Positions 10,490-20,839 of a stretch of 35,058 nt of DNA are shown here, piece after piece. A model generated the notes under the pieces. The model did no database searches and had not been told where the DNA came from. It saw only the letters and a program-made list of their open reading frames with translations. The stretch is taken from positions 986,994 to 1,022,051 of the forward strand of contig NW_014577067.1 of NCBI RefSeq assembly GCF_000485595.1, read 5' to 3'. A program made the translations under genes and the position numbers. Every line of letters starts with the position of its first letter. Positions within the stretch are counted from its first letter, which is position 1. The DNA is from Priapulus caudatus. Its lineage: Eukaryota; Priapulida; Priapulimorpha; Priapulimorphida; Priapulidae.

Positions 10490-10573
10490 CATCCATCCAT
10501 CCATTCATCCATCCATCCATTCATCCGTCCGTCCGTCCGTCCGTCCGTCCGTCCGCTCATCCATCCGTCATGC
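10490..10573 (+). repeat. (ATCC)n-(GTCC)n tetranucleotide array
   Basis: CATC and ATCC units are followed by seven or so GTCC units, then ATCC again. It explains the His/Pro/Ser-repeat frames here. Confidence 0.9.
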
Positions 10574-10889
10574 CTTTCTTTCTGTATTCCGATTACGATC
10601 CCTTTATTCTCATTCACCTTCTTACGCACGCACGCGCGATCGTACATAACCGTATGTTTGTTGAAGGCAAACACAGCGACAGCTTACGATGCCTATATGT
10701 TGCCAATTGCATAGTACATGAATGTTCGTGCTATAACAGGCATTACTCCACGAATTTATCTACGCGGGGATTCACCCGCACCACAAGATGGAGAAATGAA
10801 AAATATAGAAAACAAAACAATATGAAAATATTTTAGGAAAATAATAGTGTAAATTTGCGTTTAGTAATAACGGGCCCTTAGCCATCATC

Positions 10890-11166
10890 ACTAACACACG
10901 CACGTGTACGTACACACGCACATACGCACGTACACACGCACACGCACACACGTGCATACGCACGCATGCACGCACGCACGTACACACGCACACACGCGCA
11001 TACACACGCGCATACACACGCACACACGTACGTACACACGCACACACGAACGTACACACGCACACACGTACGCACGCACGCGCCCACGAACACACGCGCA
11101 TGCACGCACGCAAACACGCACACACAAACACAAACACACACACACGCCCATTCTTGCATTCATACA
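10890..11166 (+). repeat. (ACACGC)n-type microsatellite
   Basis: About 275 bp of alternating purine-pyrimidine sequence built from CACG, ACAC and CATA units. Such DNA is prone to the Z form. The Thr/His- and Cys/Val-rich frames are artefacts of the repeat. Confidence 0.9.
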
Positions 11167-12184
11167 CGCAGACCCTCACTGCAAGAATACAAGTGTGAGA
11201 GGGATAATGCGGATGTAAAGCTAGCACGCATGTTGACGTGCGGTTCAAATGTTCAATTCATCATAACGTTATCCGCTGGGGCACGATTACGAAAACAACG
11301 GCCGAGTGGCGAACGATAAATTGATAGGAAAACGCGTCGGCGAAGCCAGCGGCGTGCATTTGCGACAATGAGCGGTGACTCACACACTCGCAACTACTCG
11401 CTTTCCGTTGAAGCATGATAGACATTCCCCTCATGGCAAACGTCCCCAAATACATTGCGCATGGTTATGAGGATTCGATTTTATTGCCCTCGCGCGATGT
11501 ATGGGGGGGGGGCAACTACCACAGGGGGAATAATGTCTGCCATGCTACCCAGGCTCGCCGGTGAGGTTTAGGGAAGCCAGCTGTATTTCCCTGTCAACAA
11601 CGGCTGAACAACGTTTCGAATGGCCCCGTGTGTACGCGTTTGATCGATCCGAGAGGCATCGGTACAACCGTGAGCTTATTTTACGACCGCATGACACACC
11701 GGCAGGATCCGACAAGCTAATTACCCACCACAAATCTGCCGAAGGCCGACGGTCGGCATTCTAGCATTATCGAGTCCCTTCGTGTCCTTCGTGCGCCGAA
11801 CAGAATCGGCCAACATACACGCTTTGACGCGGCTTCGTCAGAAAGCTCGCATCGCGCGTGTAGGATATGTAAGCTATGTAGGAGGAGGGGTTTCCGCGCG
11901 CGCGCTCGTTAGTTCACGTTTACGATGCATGTGATACATCCGACACTGACATTAAAACAAACCGTCTGTGTGTTGCGTTAAACATTTACGGGCTGAGAGT
12001 TGGGCTAGTTCGTGATCCTGTATAGGAACTGCGATGCGAAACGTGTGTGGAATTGAAACGCCGCGGCTGTGAGTGGGCAAACTTGTCGTTACGGGTTTAC
12101 ACTGCGCTGACTTCGTCACAGAAATTATACTCTCTTGCTCGCTTTTTTTGTTTCGTTTTCACTCTCACTTATACTCTGCTCGTC
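11167..12184. other. Non-coding stretch, moderately GC-rich
   Basis: I recognise no exon. A run of nine G lies near 11504-11512. CpG dinucleotides are frequent between 11300 and 11900, but there is no first exon to link them to a promoter. Confidence 0.4.
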
Positions 12185-12470
12185 CCCTCTCCCTGTGCGT
12201 GCGCGCGCGCGTGTTTCTGTGTGGATTTCTGTATGTGTGCTTGGTGGGTGTGCGTGTGTCGGGGTATGTATATACGCTTGTGCGCGTGTGTGCGTGTGAG
12301 TGCAAGTGTTTGCGTGTGCAGGCGTGTGTGCGAGCGCGTTTCTCTGTGTGTGCGTGCGCATGTGTTTGCGTGTGTGCGTGTGAGTGTGTGGGTACGTCCA
12401 TCGGCGCGCACGTATTGCGTTTGCGTGCGTGTGTCGTGTGTATGCATGCATATACGCGCGCGAGCTTCTG
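12185..12470 (+). repeat. (GTGTGC)n-type microsatellite
   Basis: About 285 bp of GTGT, GCGT and GTGC units, the strand complement in character of the AC-rich array at 10890-11166. The two could pair as a very long imperfect inverted repeat. Confidence 0.85.
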
Positions 12471-12899
12471 CGTTGTATTCCCCATTACGGGGCTGCCAAT
12501 GCGACACGCGCGTGCAGAAATTTGCGTGTGCCTCACTCACCCAATTCCCATTCTTGGCACTGCGTTTTGTCATCGCTCCAAACGTGCCTCACCATACAGA
12601 TCAATGAATTCCGCCATATTATCTTCATAATGGGTACAGAATTTGGTGGGAACGCGTGGAAGCGCATAGCCGATCCGCAATGACCCAGAATGTGTGTTTT
12701 GTGAAGGCATGCGACGATCTATATTCTACAGGGCGAAAGGGCAGCGCGTAATACCGAGACTAGCTAGAGGATTTAGCCGCACACACTAGAACTACTGAAG
12801 TCCTGAAGAACTGAATGCTTGTTCCACAGATGTGAGAGAGAATTTACATTCACTATAGATGTAGATGCTGCCGCTGAGTCCGGGAGCGATGGAGTCATA
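12471..12899. other. Flank left of the large inverted-repeat element
   Basis: Nothing was recognised. No target duplication matching the right flank at 17270 is obvious. Confidence 0.4.
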
Positions 12900-13838
12900 C
12901 CCTGCACTGAGAGTTAAAGTTTTTTTCTTTGCTGATTCTTGTAGACTAGGTGTTGGTCTTCACTTTCTAGGTGAATGACTACCCGTCACCCTTGAGCAAT
13001 TTTCTATATTAACCCTTTTGTGTTGAGAGCGTCAACTCAAAAATTGGCGAAAAATTAAGAGTGGGGAAAACAAAAATTCTACTAGATCTGTTGTTTTTAA
13101 AGCTAATGGATCATGTGATCACTCAACATGTTGGTATTTAAGAGCTCTCTCTAATGATAGGTGAATAATAAGGTCACTTAAGGTCAAAATGTCACAAATG
13201 TTTGACCTTCCTCGAAATCTTAAATATTGCTTTTAGCACCCCTGCCTTGGCCAAGAACAGGCTATAATAGTGCTTTTTACCCCTAAATTTGTTCAAGGAG
13301 ATGCCCTGCTATCATTTTAAACCGCCAATCAAAGATGTTGAATTTTGACCAACCTATTACAAAAGAAAGACAAGTGATGTGCTAAAATAGCTGTTTTTAT
13401 TACCCAAAAGTTGATAACGCTTACAGTAATCAGATCTGTCGATCTAGAGCAACCATTGCTCCACCACATATTGCAATGGGGAAAGTCAAGAGGCTTAGTC
13501 CTAGATTTTGACATATTTTGCCAAACTTACAGGGTCAAAGGTCATACAAGTACACAGTTAACTGCAGTCAGTTGTTTCGATGAACTGACTGGCATCATTT
13601 TAAATAACCAGCCCATAGGTAGCTCCATTATATTTCGTTTAAAAAAAAAATGAATTCTCATTAATACTTGATATTTTTATAAACTAGGCATGCTCTATGT
13701 CAAATGTTGGCACTCGTCTACTATTGTCTCAGGCGAAATAAAGAATATGGTAGTCCCATTTTTGGTAAGAAGTGTTTCAGTTCCAACTCTAACCATCAGC
13801 CCTTTCTAGAACAATCAATGCTGTAGCAAGCACAAAAC
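12900..13838 (+). repeat. Left ~940-bp terminal inverted repeat
   Basis: It aligns as reverse complement to the right arm. Clear shared blocks are GCTATTTTAGCA-type sequence near 13380, the GGCGGTTTAAAATGATAGCA block near 13310, the ACAATAGTAGACGAGTGCC block near 13710 and GCAAGCACAAAAC at the inner end. The last bases of the pseudogene lie inside this arm. Confidence 0.85.
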
Positions 13839-15593
13839 ATTGTGCATGGTAAGTGAACAACATCTTTGCATGAACACTTTCTTGAGCATAGACGATCACC
13901 AGAACAACCACATTTCATCAAGCGAAGGATATATTCTGGGGCACAAAAGGCATTTTCTGGAAGCGTGACATGTGTGAGTGTCTTTGTGTCCTTTTCCCTC
14001 ATCCATCCAAATTCCTCTGGGTCCAACAGAGGGGGATTGTTTTCCTAAAATGATCGCCAAAGAATGGCTTGGTAGTGTGCACGTTTTGCATTCTTTAAGA
14101 ATGCTTCAGTCGTAGGTGGCAGTGAACATAGTTTGGAAGACGAAGTGACGCCCTTGCCATTTTTAGCAGCCCAAAGCTGAATGCGAACCTGTGACATGTC
14201 CACAGCATTTTTCTTGCCATAGCAAGCTGATACGAATGTTGTGGCTTGGTTGTAAACATCAGCAAGTTCAGCAGTTACGTCACCAACTGCAGACAAGGTG
14301 TGGCCAGCCCTAAGGACTCTGATTACAGTTTCTTTACCAATTCCGAAGTATGTGGCAACCGTGTCGCAACCTGAAAGAGCGTGAGCTTGAAGGAGATTTT
14401 AAGCGATCATCTGGTGTTTTTTTTGCTGTCTCACCAATGTCAATCACCGTGCTACCTTTCACTGGTGATTCCATGATGACTGGGACTTTGAGGTCACTTC
14501 GATCATAATAGTAGACTAGTAGAAAAACACATCTGTGTCATCAGACATCACTGTAATGGATTTCCCTTCTCTACTGTACCGCAATACCTGTTGGACAATA
14601 ATATTGTCCGCTTCCTCATGGGTCGTTGTGAGGTCATGACGTCTTCTGATCCCATCATTTTGAATTTCAAGTGGAGTGTTTCTTTCCGCTGTGATAACTA
14701 GCTTGTGTATGCAGGTGCTGTTTGTGTGGAAGATGCTGTCCTGAGACAGTTCATCATAGATGATCTGGATGATCTGTTTCTTGTTTTCAGTGACAGTCAT
14801 TCCAACTTTCTGGGCTGGCAGGGTTGTCTTAAGCTTAAGATGAAAGACTCTACTGGCGCCGGCCTCTCTTCCTCTCCTGGCCACAGATTTCGTGCGAAAA
14901 TTTCTGTAATGGTCGAATACTAGGTACACCTCATAATCCTTCAAGAGTCTTTGAATACGTTCCTTCACATTTGAAACATAATCTTCAACTGTACCAGCCT
15001 CGAGCGAGTGGAGCACCCAAAGCAAAGCAGAACCATCTATCACCATCACATCAGTCATGCCTGTTTTTCTACTCGATACTTCTACTTGGAGACTCTTCTT
15101 TAGCTGTGACTTGTTTGTGGCAATCCTCATCCCATCATGCAGTGGTAAACATCAATGTTGGCACTGGTGCAAGTTCATGGGAGAGAACATGCTTGATATC
15201 AATATCCCGCGAACTGGATAACAGACCAATAACCCGTGCATAAATGGCATTTAAGTCCGTAATCTTGTTGTCCCCAATGGATACTCCCTGCTTCCTCACA
15301 GTCATTGTAAAAACTTTCTTGGGAATGGTTCCATAAAACCCGTCTGGCCATTTTGTTTCAAATTCCTCCATCTGTTTCTTTCAAATATGAACGGAGTTCT
15401 GGACATTGACCTCAGCTTTGCCAATTTGCCCAGTTAATTTACGATATTCACTTATTCCTCTCTGGTGGTTTGCAGGTCGCATGAGGTCAAGTGCACATGC
15501 TCGTACATTTCTGCGGATAACAAGTTTTGTGCTTGCTACATGCTTGATTGTTCTAGAGAGTGGCTGATTGGTTAGAGTTGGAACTGAAAACAC
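13796..15593 (-). pseudogene. Broken FEN/PIN-like nuclease with CXC-type cysteine cluster
   Basis: Read on the minus strand, the best-preserved part (15130-14516) has the acidic pattern of FEN/XPG or PIN-fold nucleases: VIDGSALLW near its start, LVFDHYR, THEEADNIIV and MSDDTDVF. Further on come an SGCDTVATYFGIGK block, LPPTTEAF and DPEEFGW, and a C-terminal cluster with nine cysteines spaced CxC-x5-C-x3-CxC-x7-C-x3-CxC-x4-C, like tesmin/TSO1 CXC zinc domains. I recall similar proteins as a multicopy family in marine invertebrates. The copy is dead: an in-frame TGA at 15379-15381, frameshifts near 15131-15137, 14522-14530 (in a T run) and 14395-14400, and an in-frame TAG at 14045-14047. The intact protein would be about 600 residues. 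Its role in transposition is unknown. Confidence 0.75.
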
Positions 15594-17269
15594 TTATTAC
15601 CAAAAATGGGACCTAACCAATATCTTTATTTTGGGCCTGAGACAATAGTAGACGAGTGCCCACAGCAGTTTGTACATAGAGCATGCCTAGGTTTTAGGAA
15701 AATATCAGTATTCGATATGATAATTCATTTTTTTTTAAACATGAAATAATAATGGAGTAACCTATGTGGCTGGTTTATTTGAAAATGATGCCCGACAGTT
15801 CATCAAAACAACTGACTGACAGTTAACGCGTGCACTTGTATGACCTTTGACCCCTGTACGTTTTGGCTAAAATATTCGCCACAATCTGAGACTAAGCCTC
15901 TTGATTCCATTGCAGATTGGACGGGGCGCCATGCAGGACAGGCATTTTTGTCAACCTATAAACCTTGAGCAAAAATGACTTTTGTGAGAACAAAACTCAA
16001 TTCTGGTCAATCCTTGTCCCACAAAACTCAATTTTGTGAACACAAAACTCGTTCTGTCAATTCCTGTCCAACAAAACTCATTTGTGAACACAATCTACAT
16101 TCTGTCAATCCTGTACCACAAAACTCAATTTGTACTAACATCAAAACTCAACTTCTGTCAATTCCGGTTAAAAATAATTTTGGTACCACAAAACTCATTC
16201 TGTCGAACGCGGTTTCACAAAACTCAATTTTGTTGCCCAATATGCACACGCATGTCCAGAAGGGCTATCCATTGGTCAGGAAACTGGGCCTGGGAGAAAT
16301 GTGTCATGGTCGCCATTCTGTTTTCTTTCTGACGCAATGGTAGCCTCTTCTTACATGCGTGTGGCCATATTTGGGCTAACAAATCGAGTTTTTGTGAACG
16401 GTTCGACAGATTTGAGTTTGTGTTTAGAAATTGAGTTTTGTGGGACAGGGATTGACAGTAAGTTTGAGGTTTGTGTTCACCAAAATTGAGTTTTGTGGGA
16501 CAGGACTTGACGAATTGAGTTTTTGTGGGACAGGATTGAGCAGGAATTGAGTTTTTGTGTTCACAAAATTGACGTTTTGTGAGATCAGAAGTTGAAGTTG
16601 TGTGCACAAAATGAGTTTTGTGAGACAGAATTGAGTTTGTTAGACCAAAATTGAGCGCCCTGTCCTGCATGGCGCCCGTAATATGTGGTGTGAGCAATGG
16701 TTGTCTAATCGACTAAATCTGATTACTGTAAGGCGTTTATCAATCTTTTGTGACACTAAAACAGCTATTTTAGCAGCATCACTTGACTTTCTTTTGTAAT
16801 AGGTTGTCAAAATTCAACATGATTTGAATTGGCGGTTTAAAATGATAGCAGGGCATCTCCTTGAACAAATTTAGGGTAAAAGCACTATTATAGCCTGTTT
16901 CTTGCCAAGGCTAGGGGTGCTAAAAGGCAATATGTTCAAGATTTCGAGAAAGGTCAAAATGGTGACTTTTTGACCTTAGTGACGCTTATATTCAACTATC
17001 ATTAGAAAGGAGCTCTAAATACCAACATTTGAGTGGTCACAATGATCCATTAGGCTTAAATAAACGACAAGATCTAGTAGACTTTTTTGTTTTCCCACCC
17101 TTAATTTTTCGCATGCAATTTTTGAGTTGACGCTCTTCAAACACAAGAAGGGTTTAATAGCAGTAAAATTGCTCAAGGGTGACGGTGTCATCCACCTAAA
17201 AAGTAAAGAGCGCAACACACTAGTCTATCAAGAATCAGCAAAGACAAAACTTTAACTCTCAGTGCAGGG
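15524..17269 (-). repeat. Right terminal inverted repeat, interrupted
   Basis: This is the reverse-complement partner of 12900-13838, split by the 15921-16679 insertion. The first codons of the broken nuclease gene (ATG at 15593) lie in its inner end. Confidence 0.85.
15921..16679. mobile_element. Nested foldback element with tandem-repeat arms
   Basis: The ends are inverted copies of GGCGCCATGCAGGACAGG (15925-15942 and, as reverse complement, about 16659-16676), with a few further matching bases outside. Each arm is built of units starting ACAAAACTCAATT (left) or its complement (right), alternating between a CTGTCAATTCCTGTCCC-type and a TTTTGTGAAC-type half. Inner blocks near 16230-16283 and 16319-16377 also pair (CACACGCATGT and CCATTG-GTCAG), leaving a loop of roughly 35 bases. 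It interrupts sequence that is continuous in the left arm near 13470. There is no coding capacity. Confidence 0.8.
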
Positions 17270-17369
17270 TTCCGCCAAAATCGGGGTTTGGCTTCCCCGG
17301 ACTGTGTTTGGCAAAGGCATGCTGCGAATGATCTATTTACTACGCATCGTATCGTCGCGATATCTAATT

Positions 17370-17480
17370 CTCTCTCTCTCATCTCTCATCTCTCTTCTCT
17401 CTCTCTCTCTCTCTCGTCATCTCTCTCTCTCTCGTCCTCTCCCAAGCTCTCGTCTCTCTCTCGCTCTCTCTCATCTCTCT
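17370..17480 (+). repeat. (CT)n microsatellite
   Basis: TCTCTC runs with CATC and CGTC interruptions. It lies about 100 bp outside the right end of the large element. Confidence 0.9.
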
Positions 17481-17727
17481 ATATAGTATAGTATATATAT
17501 TTATTACTATATACCTACATATCACGAGGGTCCTTGGTCGCATGCTTTGTTAATAATGAAGCCCCACTTACACGTATAATGCTTGAATTTTAAACTTGTT
17601 ACCGACATAAGTATGAGTAGGATTCGAAATGCACTACATGTAGATACTGTCTCTGATTTAACACGTTGAGAGAAAGAGCCGCGTGAGCGAGGGGAGAACG
17701 AGGGAGAGGGGAACGAGGGGAAAAACT

Positions 17728-17799
17728 GTCATGGTAAGCTGGGCGAGAGAGAGAGAGAGAGAGACAGAGAGAGAGAGAAAGAGAGAGAGTAAGAGATGT

Positions 17800-17865
<66 letters not shown>

Positions 17866-18214
17866 TGAGAGAGCGATGAAAGAGAGAGAGAGAGAGAGAC
17901 AGAGAGAGAGAGAGAAGAAGAGACAAGAGAGAGAGAGAGGAGAGAATGAGAGAGAGAAGAAAGATGAGGAGAGAGCAGAACGAAGAGACGAGAGAAGAAC
18001 AGAGAAAGGAAGAGAGTAGACCGAGCGTCGATGCGAGACGACGAGACGAGAGAGACGAACAGAGAGAGAGAGAGACGAGGACAGAGAGCGAGCGAGAGAG
18101 CAGGGAGGAGAGAGAGAGACAGAGAGCTAGCCGAGAGGGACGAGTGAGAGAAGAGAGAGAGATGAGAGAGAGAGAGAGAGAGGAGAGGTGAGAGAGAAAA
18201 GAAACGCAGCGAGC

Positions 18215-18247
<33 letters not shown>

Positions 18248-18339
18248 TAGGAGAGCGAGCGAGGAGAGCCAGAGAGAGGGAGAGCGAGAGCGAGACAGAG
18301 AAGAGAGAGAAAGAGAGAGCGAGAGAGAGAGAGAGAGAG

Positions 18340-18410
<71 letters not shown>

Positions 18411-18420
18411 CAGAGAGAGC
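17728..18420 (+). repeat. ~700-bp (GA)n polypurine tract
   Basis: The plus strand is almost purely purine (GAGAGA with GACAGA, GAGCGA and AGAAGA variants), including pure runs over 40 bp at about 17816-17860 and 18350-18408. Long mirror-symmetric polypurine DNA can form triplex (H-DNA). The Ser/Leu-repeat frame on the minus strand is an artefact. Confidence 0.95.
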
Positions 18421-18744
18421 ACTACAGTATTTGTTTTGTGAAGGAACGCACGCTACAAGTCCATTCACGACGCAGCGCAGCGCCTTGCTGTCGCGACCGA
18501 TTGATGATGAGAACACGAGCTTCACGCACGCTACTACATGAAGCCCGCTATACCGACACAGGTATACGAAAAGGAATCTATTATCGCTGTCACTGAAGCC
18601 GCGCGGAGACTCTCGCAATGTTGCACCTACCTGCGCATATGAACCAGGCGACCTGGTAGGCGACGACCAGCGCGGGGGGCACCATCGTAGCCGTATGCAG
18701 CGGTAGCGACGTCACAACGCAGTTTCAGGCCAGATCCTACACGG
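18421..18744. other. Unique-looking spacer between GA tracts
   Basis: About 320 bp of mixed sequence without a recognisable exon or repeat. Confidence 0.4.
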
Positions 18745-18761
18745 GTAGAGAGAGAGTGAGC

Positions 18762-18828
<67 letters not shown>
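18745..18828 (+). repeat. Second (GA)n tract
   Basis: Nearly pure GA dinucleotides over about 70 bp after a short imperfect lead-in. Confidence 0.95.
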
Positions 18829-18829
<1 letters not shown>

Positions 18830-19079
18830 AGGCCCTCTCTATGCACAGGTGCACATGCACACGCAGCAGTGGTAACAGCAGCAGCAGTTCTTGCACTGCG
18901 GTAGGGGGAGATAGAGCACGCGCTCTACGTAAAGACGCACAAGCACACGCCAGTATAAGTAGCAGCAGCTGCAGGCAGCGCCACTGCCCAGGCCCTACAC
19001 TGGTAGGGAACAGGCAGGTTCTTCCTTATATTTATGCCAGCAGCAGCATGCAGCGCGCACTAGCAGCAGCTAGCGGCGG

Positions 19080-19159
19080 CCAGCAGCAGCGGGCGACAAC
19101 AACAACAACAAGCAGCCACTTGTAGCGGCGGAATAGAAGTAGAAGTAGTAGTAGTAGTC

Positions 19160-19203
<44 letters not shown>

Positions 19204-19427
19204 CAACAGCAGCAGCTGTAGTAGTAGTAGTAATCTCTAGTAGCAGCTGCTACTACGGAGGCAGGAACAGGACACAGCCGTAGTAGTAGTAGCAGCAGCA
19301 GCAAACAACAACAACAGAGAGACAGCAGTATCAGCAGTAGTCAGCAGTAAGTAGTAGCAAGCAGCAGCAGGCAGTAGTACTCAGTGAGAAAAAAGAAAAG
19401 AAGAAGTAGTAGTAGTATAGTAGTAGT

Positions 19428-19468
<41 letters not shown>

Positions 19469-19560
19469 TAGTAGTAGAGCAGCAGCAGTCAGCACAGCAG
19501 CCAGCAAGCAGAGCAGCAGTAGTAGTAGTAGTATAGTTGTAGTAGTAAGTAGTAGTAGTA

Positions 19561-19592
<32 letters not shown>

Positions 19593-19743
19593 TAGTAGTA
19601 GTACGTAGTAGTAGTAGTAGTAGTAGTTGTAGTAGTTTTGTTGTTGTTGTTGTTGTTGTTGTTGTTTGTTGTTGTTGTTGTTGTTGTTGTTGTAGCCAGT
19701 AGTAGTAGCAGCAGCAGAAGCAGCAGCAGTAGTAGTAGTAGTA

Positions 19744-19774
<31 letters not shown>

Positions 19775-19847
19775 GCAGCAGCAGCACAGCAGCAGCAGCA
19801 GCAGTAGCAACAATAACAACAACAACAACAACAACAGGCATGCAGCA

Positions 19848-19875
<28 letters not shown>
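19080..19875 (+). repeat. ~800-bp compound trinucleotide array (GTA, GCA, TTG, CAA)
   Basis: Runs of GTA/TAG and GCA/CAG units alternate. A TTG run at 19636-19694 is followed by CAA runs at 19808-19836 and 19858-19874, so opposite strands of the same unit lie close together and can pair as a hairpin. Homopolymer-amino-acid frames in all six frames (Leu, Thr, Tyr, Asn, Gln, Ser) are artefacts. Confidence 0.95.
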
Positions 19876-19879
<4 letters not shown>

Positions 19880-20039
19880 AGGAGCAGCAACCGCTAACAG
19901 CTCCACTTATGATCAGGGGCCGTGCGGATCTCTGAACGCCGACCTGACAGCACCAATCAATACGAGTAATATGTGCGTGAGAAACCATTGCGGGTCTCTC
20001 TGGCTGATCAATGTTTGTTTGCTAGCGGGAGAAGATACA

Positions 20040-20107
20040 TACGCACGCACGCACGCACGCGTAAACACGCACGCACGCGCATACACGCACACACGCACGC
20101 GCGCACG
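20040..20107 (+). repeat. (ACGC)n microsatellite
   Basis: ACGC and ACAC units over about 65 bp, similar in type to 10890-11166. Confidence 0.9.
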
Positions 20108-20294
20108 CCATTTCAATACCTCAATGAATTCACTTTCACCTGCGACCTCACAAAACAAATTGACGGGAGTTATCGGTTACGCTATTACGTGAAATAAACA
20201 TATCTGGTAGTATGCGTGTTGTATATCAATGAAGCAATTACTCTAAGATCTCCCATGCACCCTGTTGCAGGGGAGTGAGGCTATCAGAAGGGGG

Positions 20295-20490
20295 TAGGCG
20301 GTTATTTGCGGGACGCTGGATTGGCCCAGTTTAATTATCTGGGAACCGGGAAATACCAGATACAATTTTTCCGGATTCGGGAATATAAGTCAACCGGGAT
20401 GCGGGAAAGACGAAATTGCGATTTTAAACCGGGAACTGGTAAATTGTTTGTTTCTACATTAAATCTGGGAACTGGCCGCTCTTCCCCATC
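20295..20490. repeat. Dispersed repeat family, copy 2
   Basis: This is the partner of 1530-1715 in the same orientation, with CGGTTATTTGCGGGACGC at its start and a CGGGA/CGGGAA motif about every 30-60 bp. It has no coding signal. Confidence 0.5.
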
Positions 20491-20837
20491 TCCCCTAGTG
20501 TAACGGAGATATTGCGGCTTGTTCACGTCACATCGAAGCTGTCGGTTTTTCGCTCGTTCTGATAACCGCGGTCAGCGACGTGGAATGTGATTTCCCCATT
20601 ACGCTGTCAGGGTGGTCCTAATGGCAGCGGAGGCAGCGCACTTTCGGGCATAATGTCTCCATTCGGCGATATGCACGTCACAATACTGAAGTATAGATTC
20701 GTGCTGTCACCAATAATGGCTTAATTTGCCGAGGAGATCGCAGGTGGCGCCACGGTACGGTAGTATTGCTCACAAACCATCACAGAGACCCGTGTGCATG
20801 TCCGGTAGGGGAGCATGACGTCAGTATGATAAATATA
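20491..20837. other. Non-coding stretch, nothing recognised
   Basis: No exon, RNA gene or repeat was recognised. Confidence 0.4.
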
Positions 20838-20839
20838 GG

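Larger units (their letters stand above)
12900..17269. mobile_element. ~4.4-kb transposon with ~0.94-kb terminal inverted repeats
   Basis: The element begins CCCTGCACTGAGAGTTAAAG at 12900 and ends with the exact reverse complement at 17269. The two arms (12900-13838 and 15524-17269) stay alignable over about 940 bp, with many mismatches and small indels, once the 759-bp insertion at 15921-16679 in the right arm is removed. The ~1.7 kb between the arms carries most of a broken minus-strand nuclease-like gene. No DDE transposase is visible, and no clear target duplication flanks the ends. XPG-type nucleases are known as accessory proteins of Academ transposons, so Academ is one possible family, but this is inference. 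A captured gene in a foldback element is the alternative. Confidence 0.8.

Noticed and set aside
10136-11319. Open frames of up to 192 codons with His/Thr, Cys/Val or Pro/Ser repeats
   Set aside because: They are translations of the CT-rich, tetranucleotide and AC-rich microsatellites.
14705-15243. Plus frames across the nuclease-like pseudogene
   Set aside because: They are antisense shadows; the conserved motifs are all on the minus strand.
16036-16697. Frames rich in a repeated THFVH/NSFC-type motif on both strands
   Set aside because: They are translations of the tandem-repeat arms of the nested foldback element.
17658-18618. 254-codon Ser/Leu frame on the minus strand
   Set aside because: It is a translation of the (GA)n tract.
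19331-20192. Frames of 130-215 codons with homopolymeric Leu, Thr, Tyr, Asn or Gln
   Set aside because: Every frame of the trinucleotide array is open; none has non-repeat conserved sequence.
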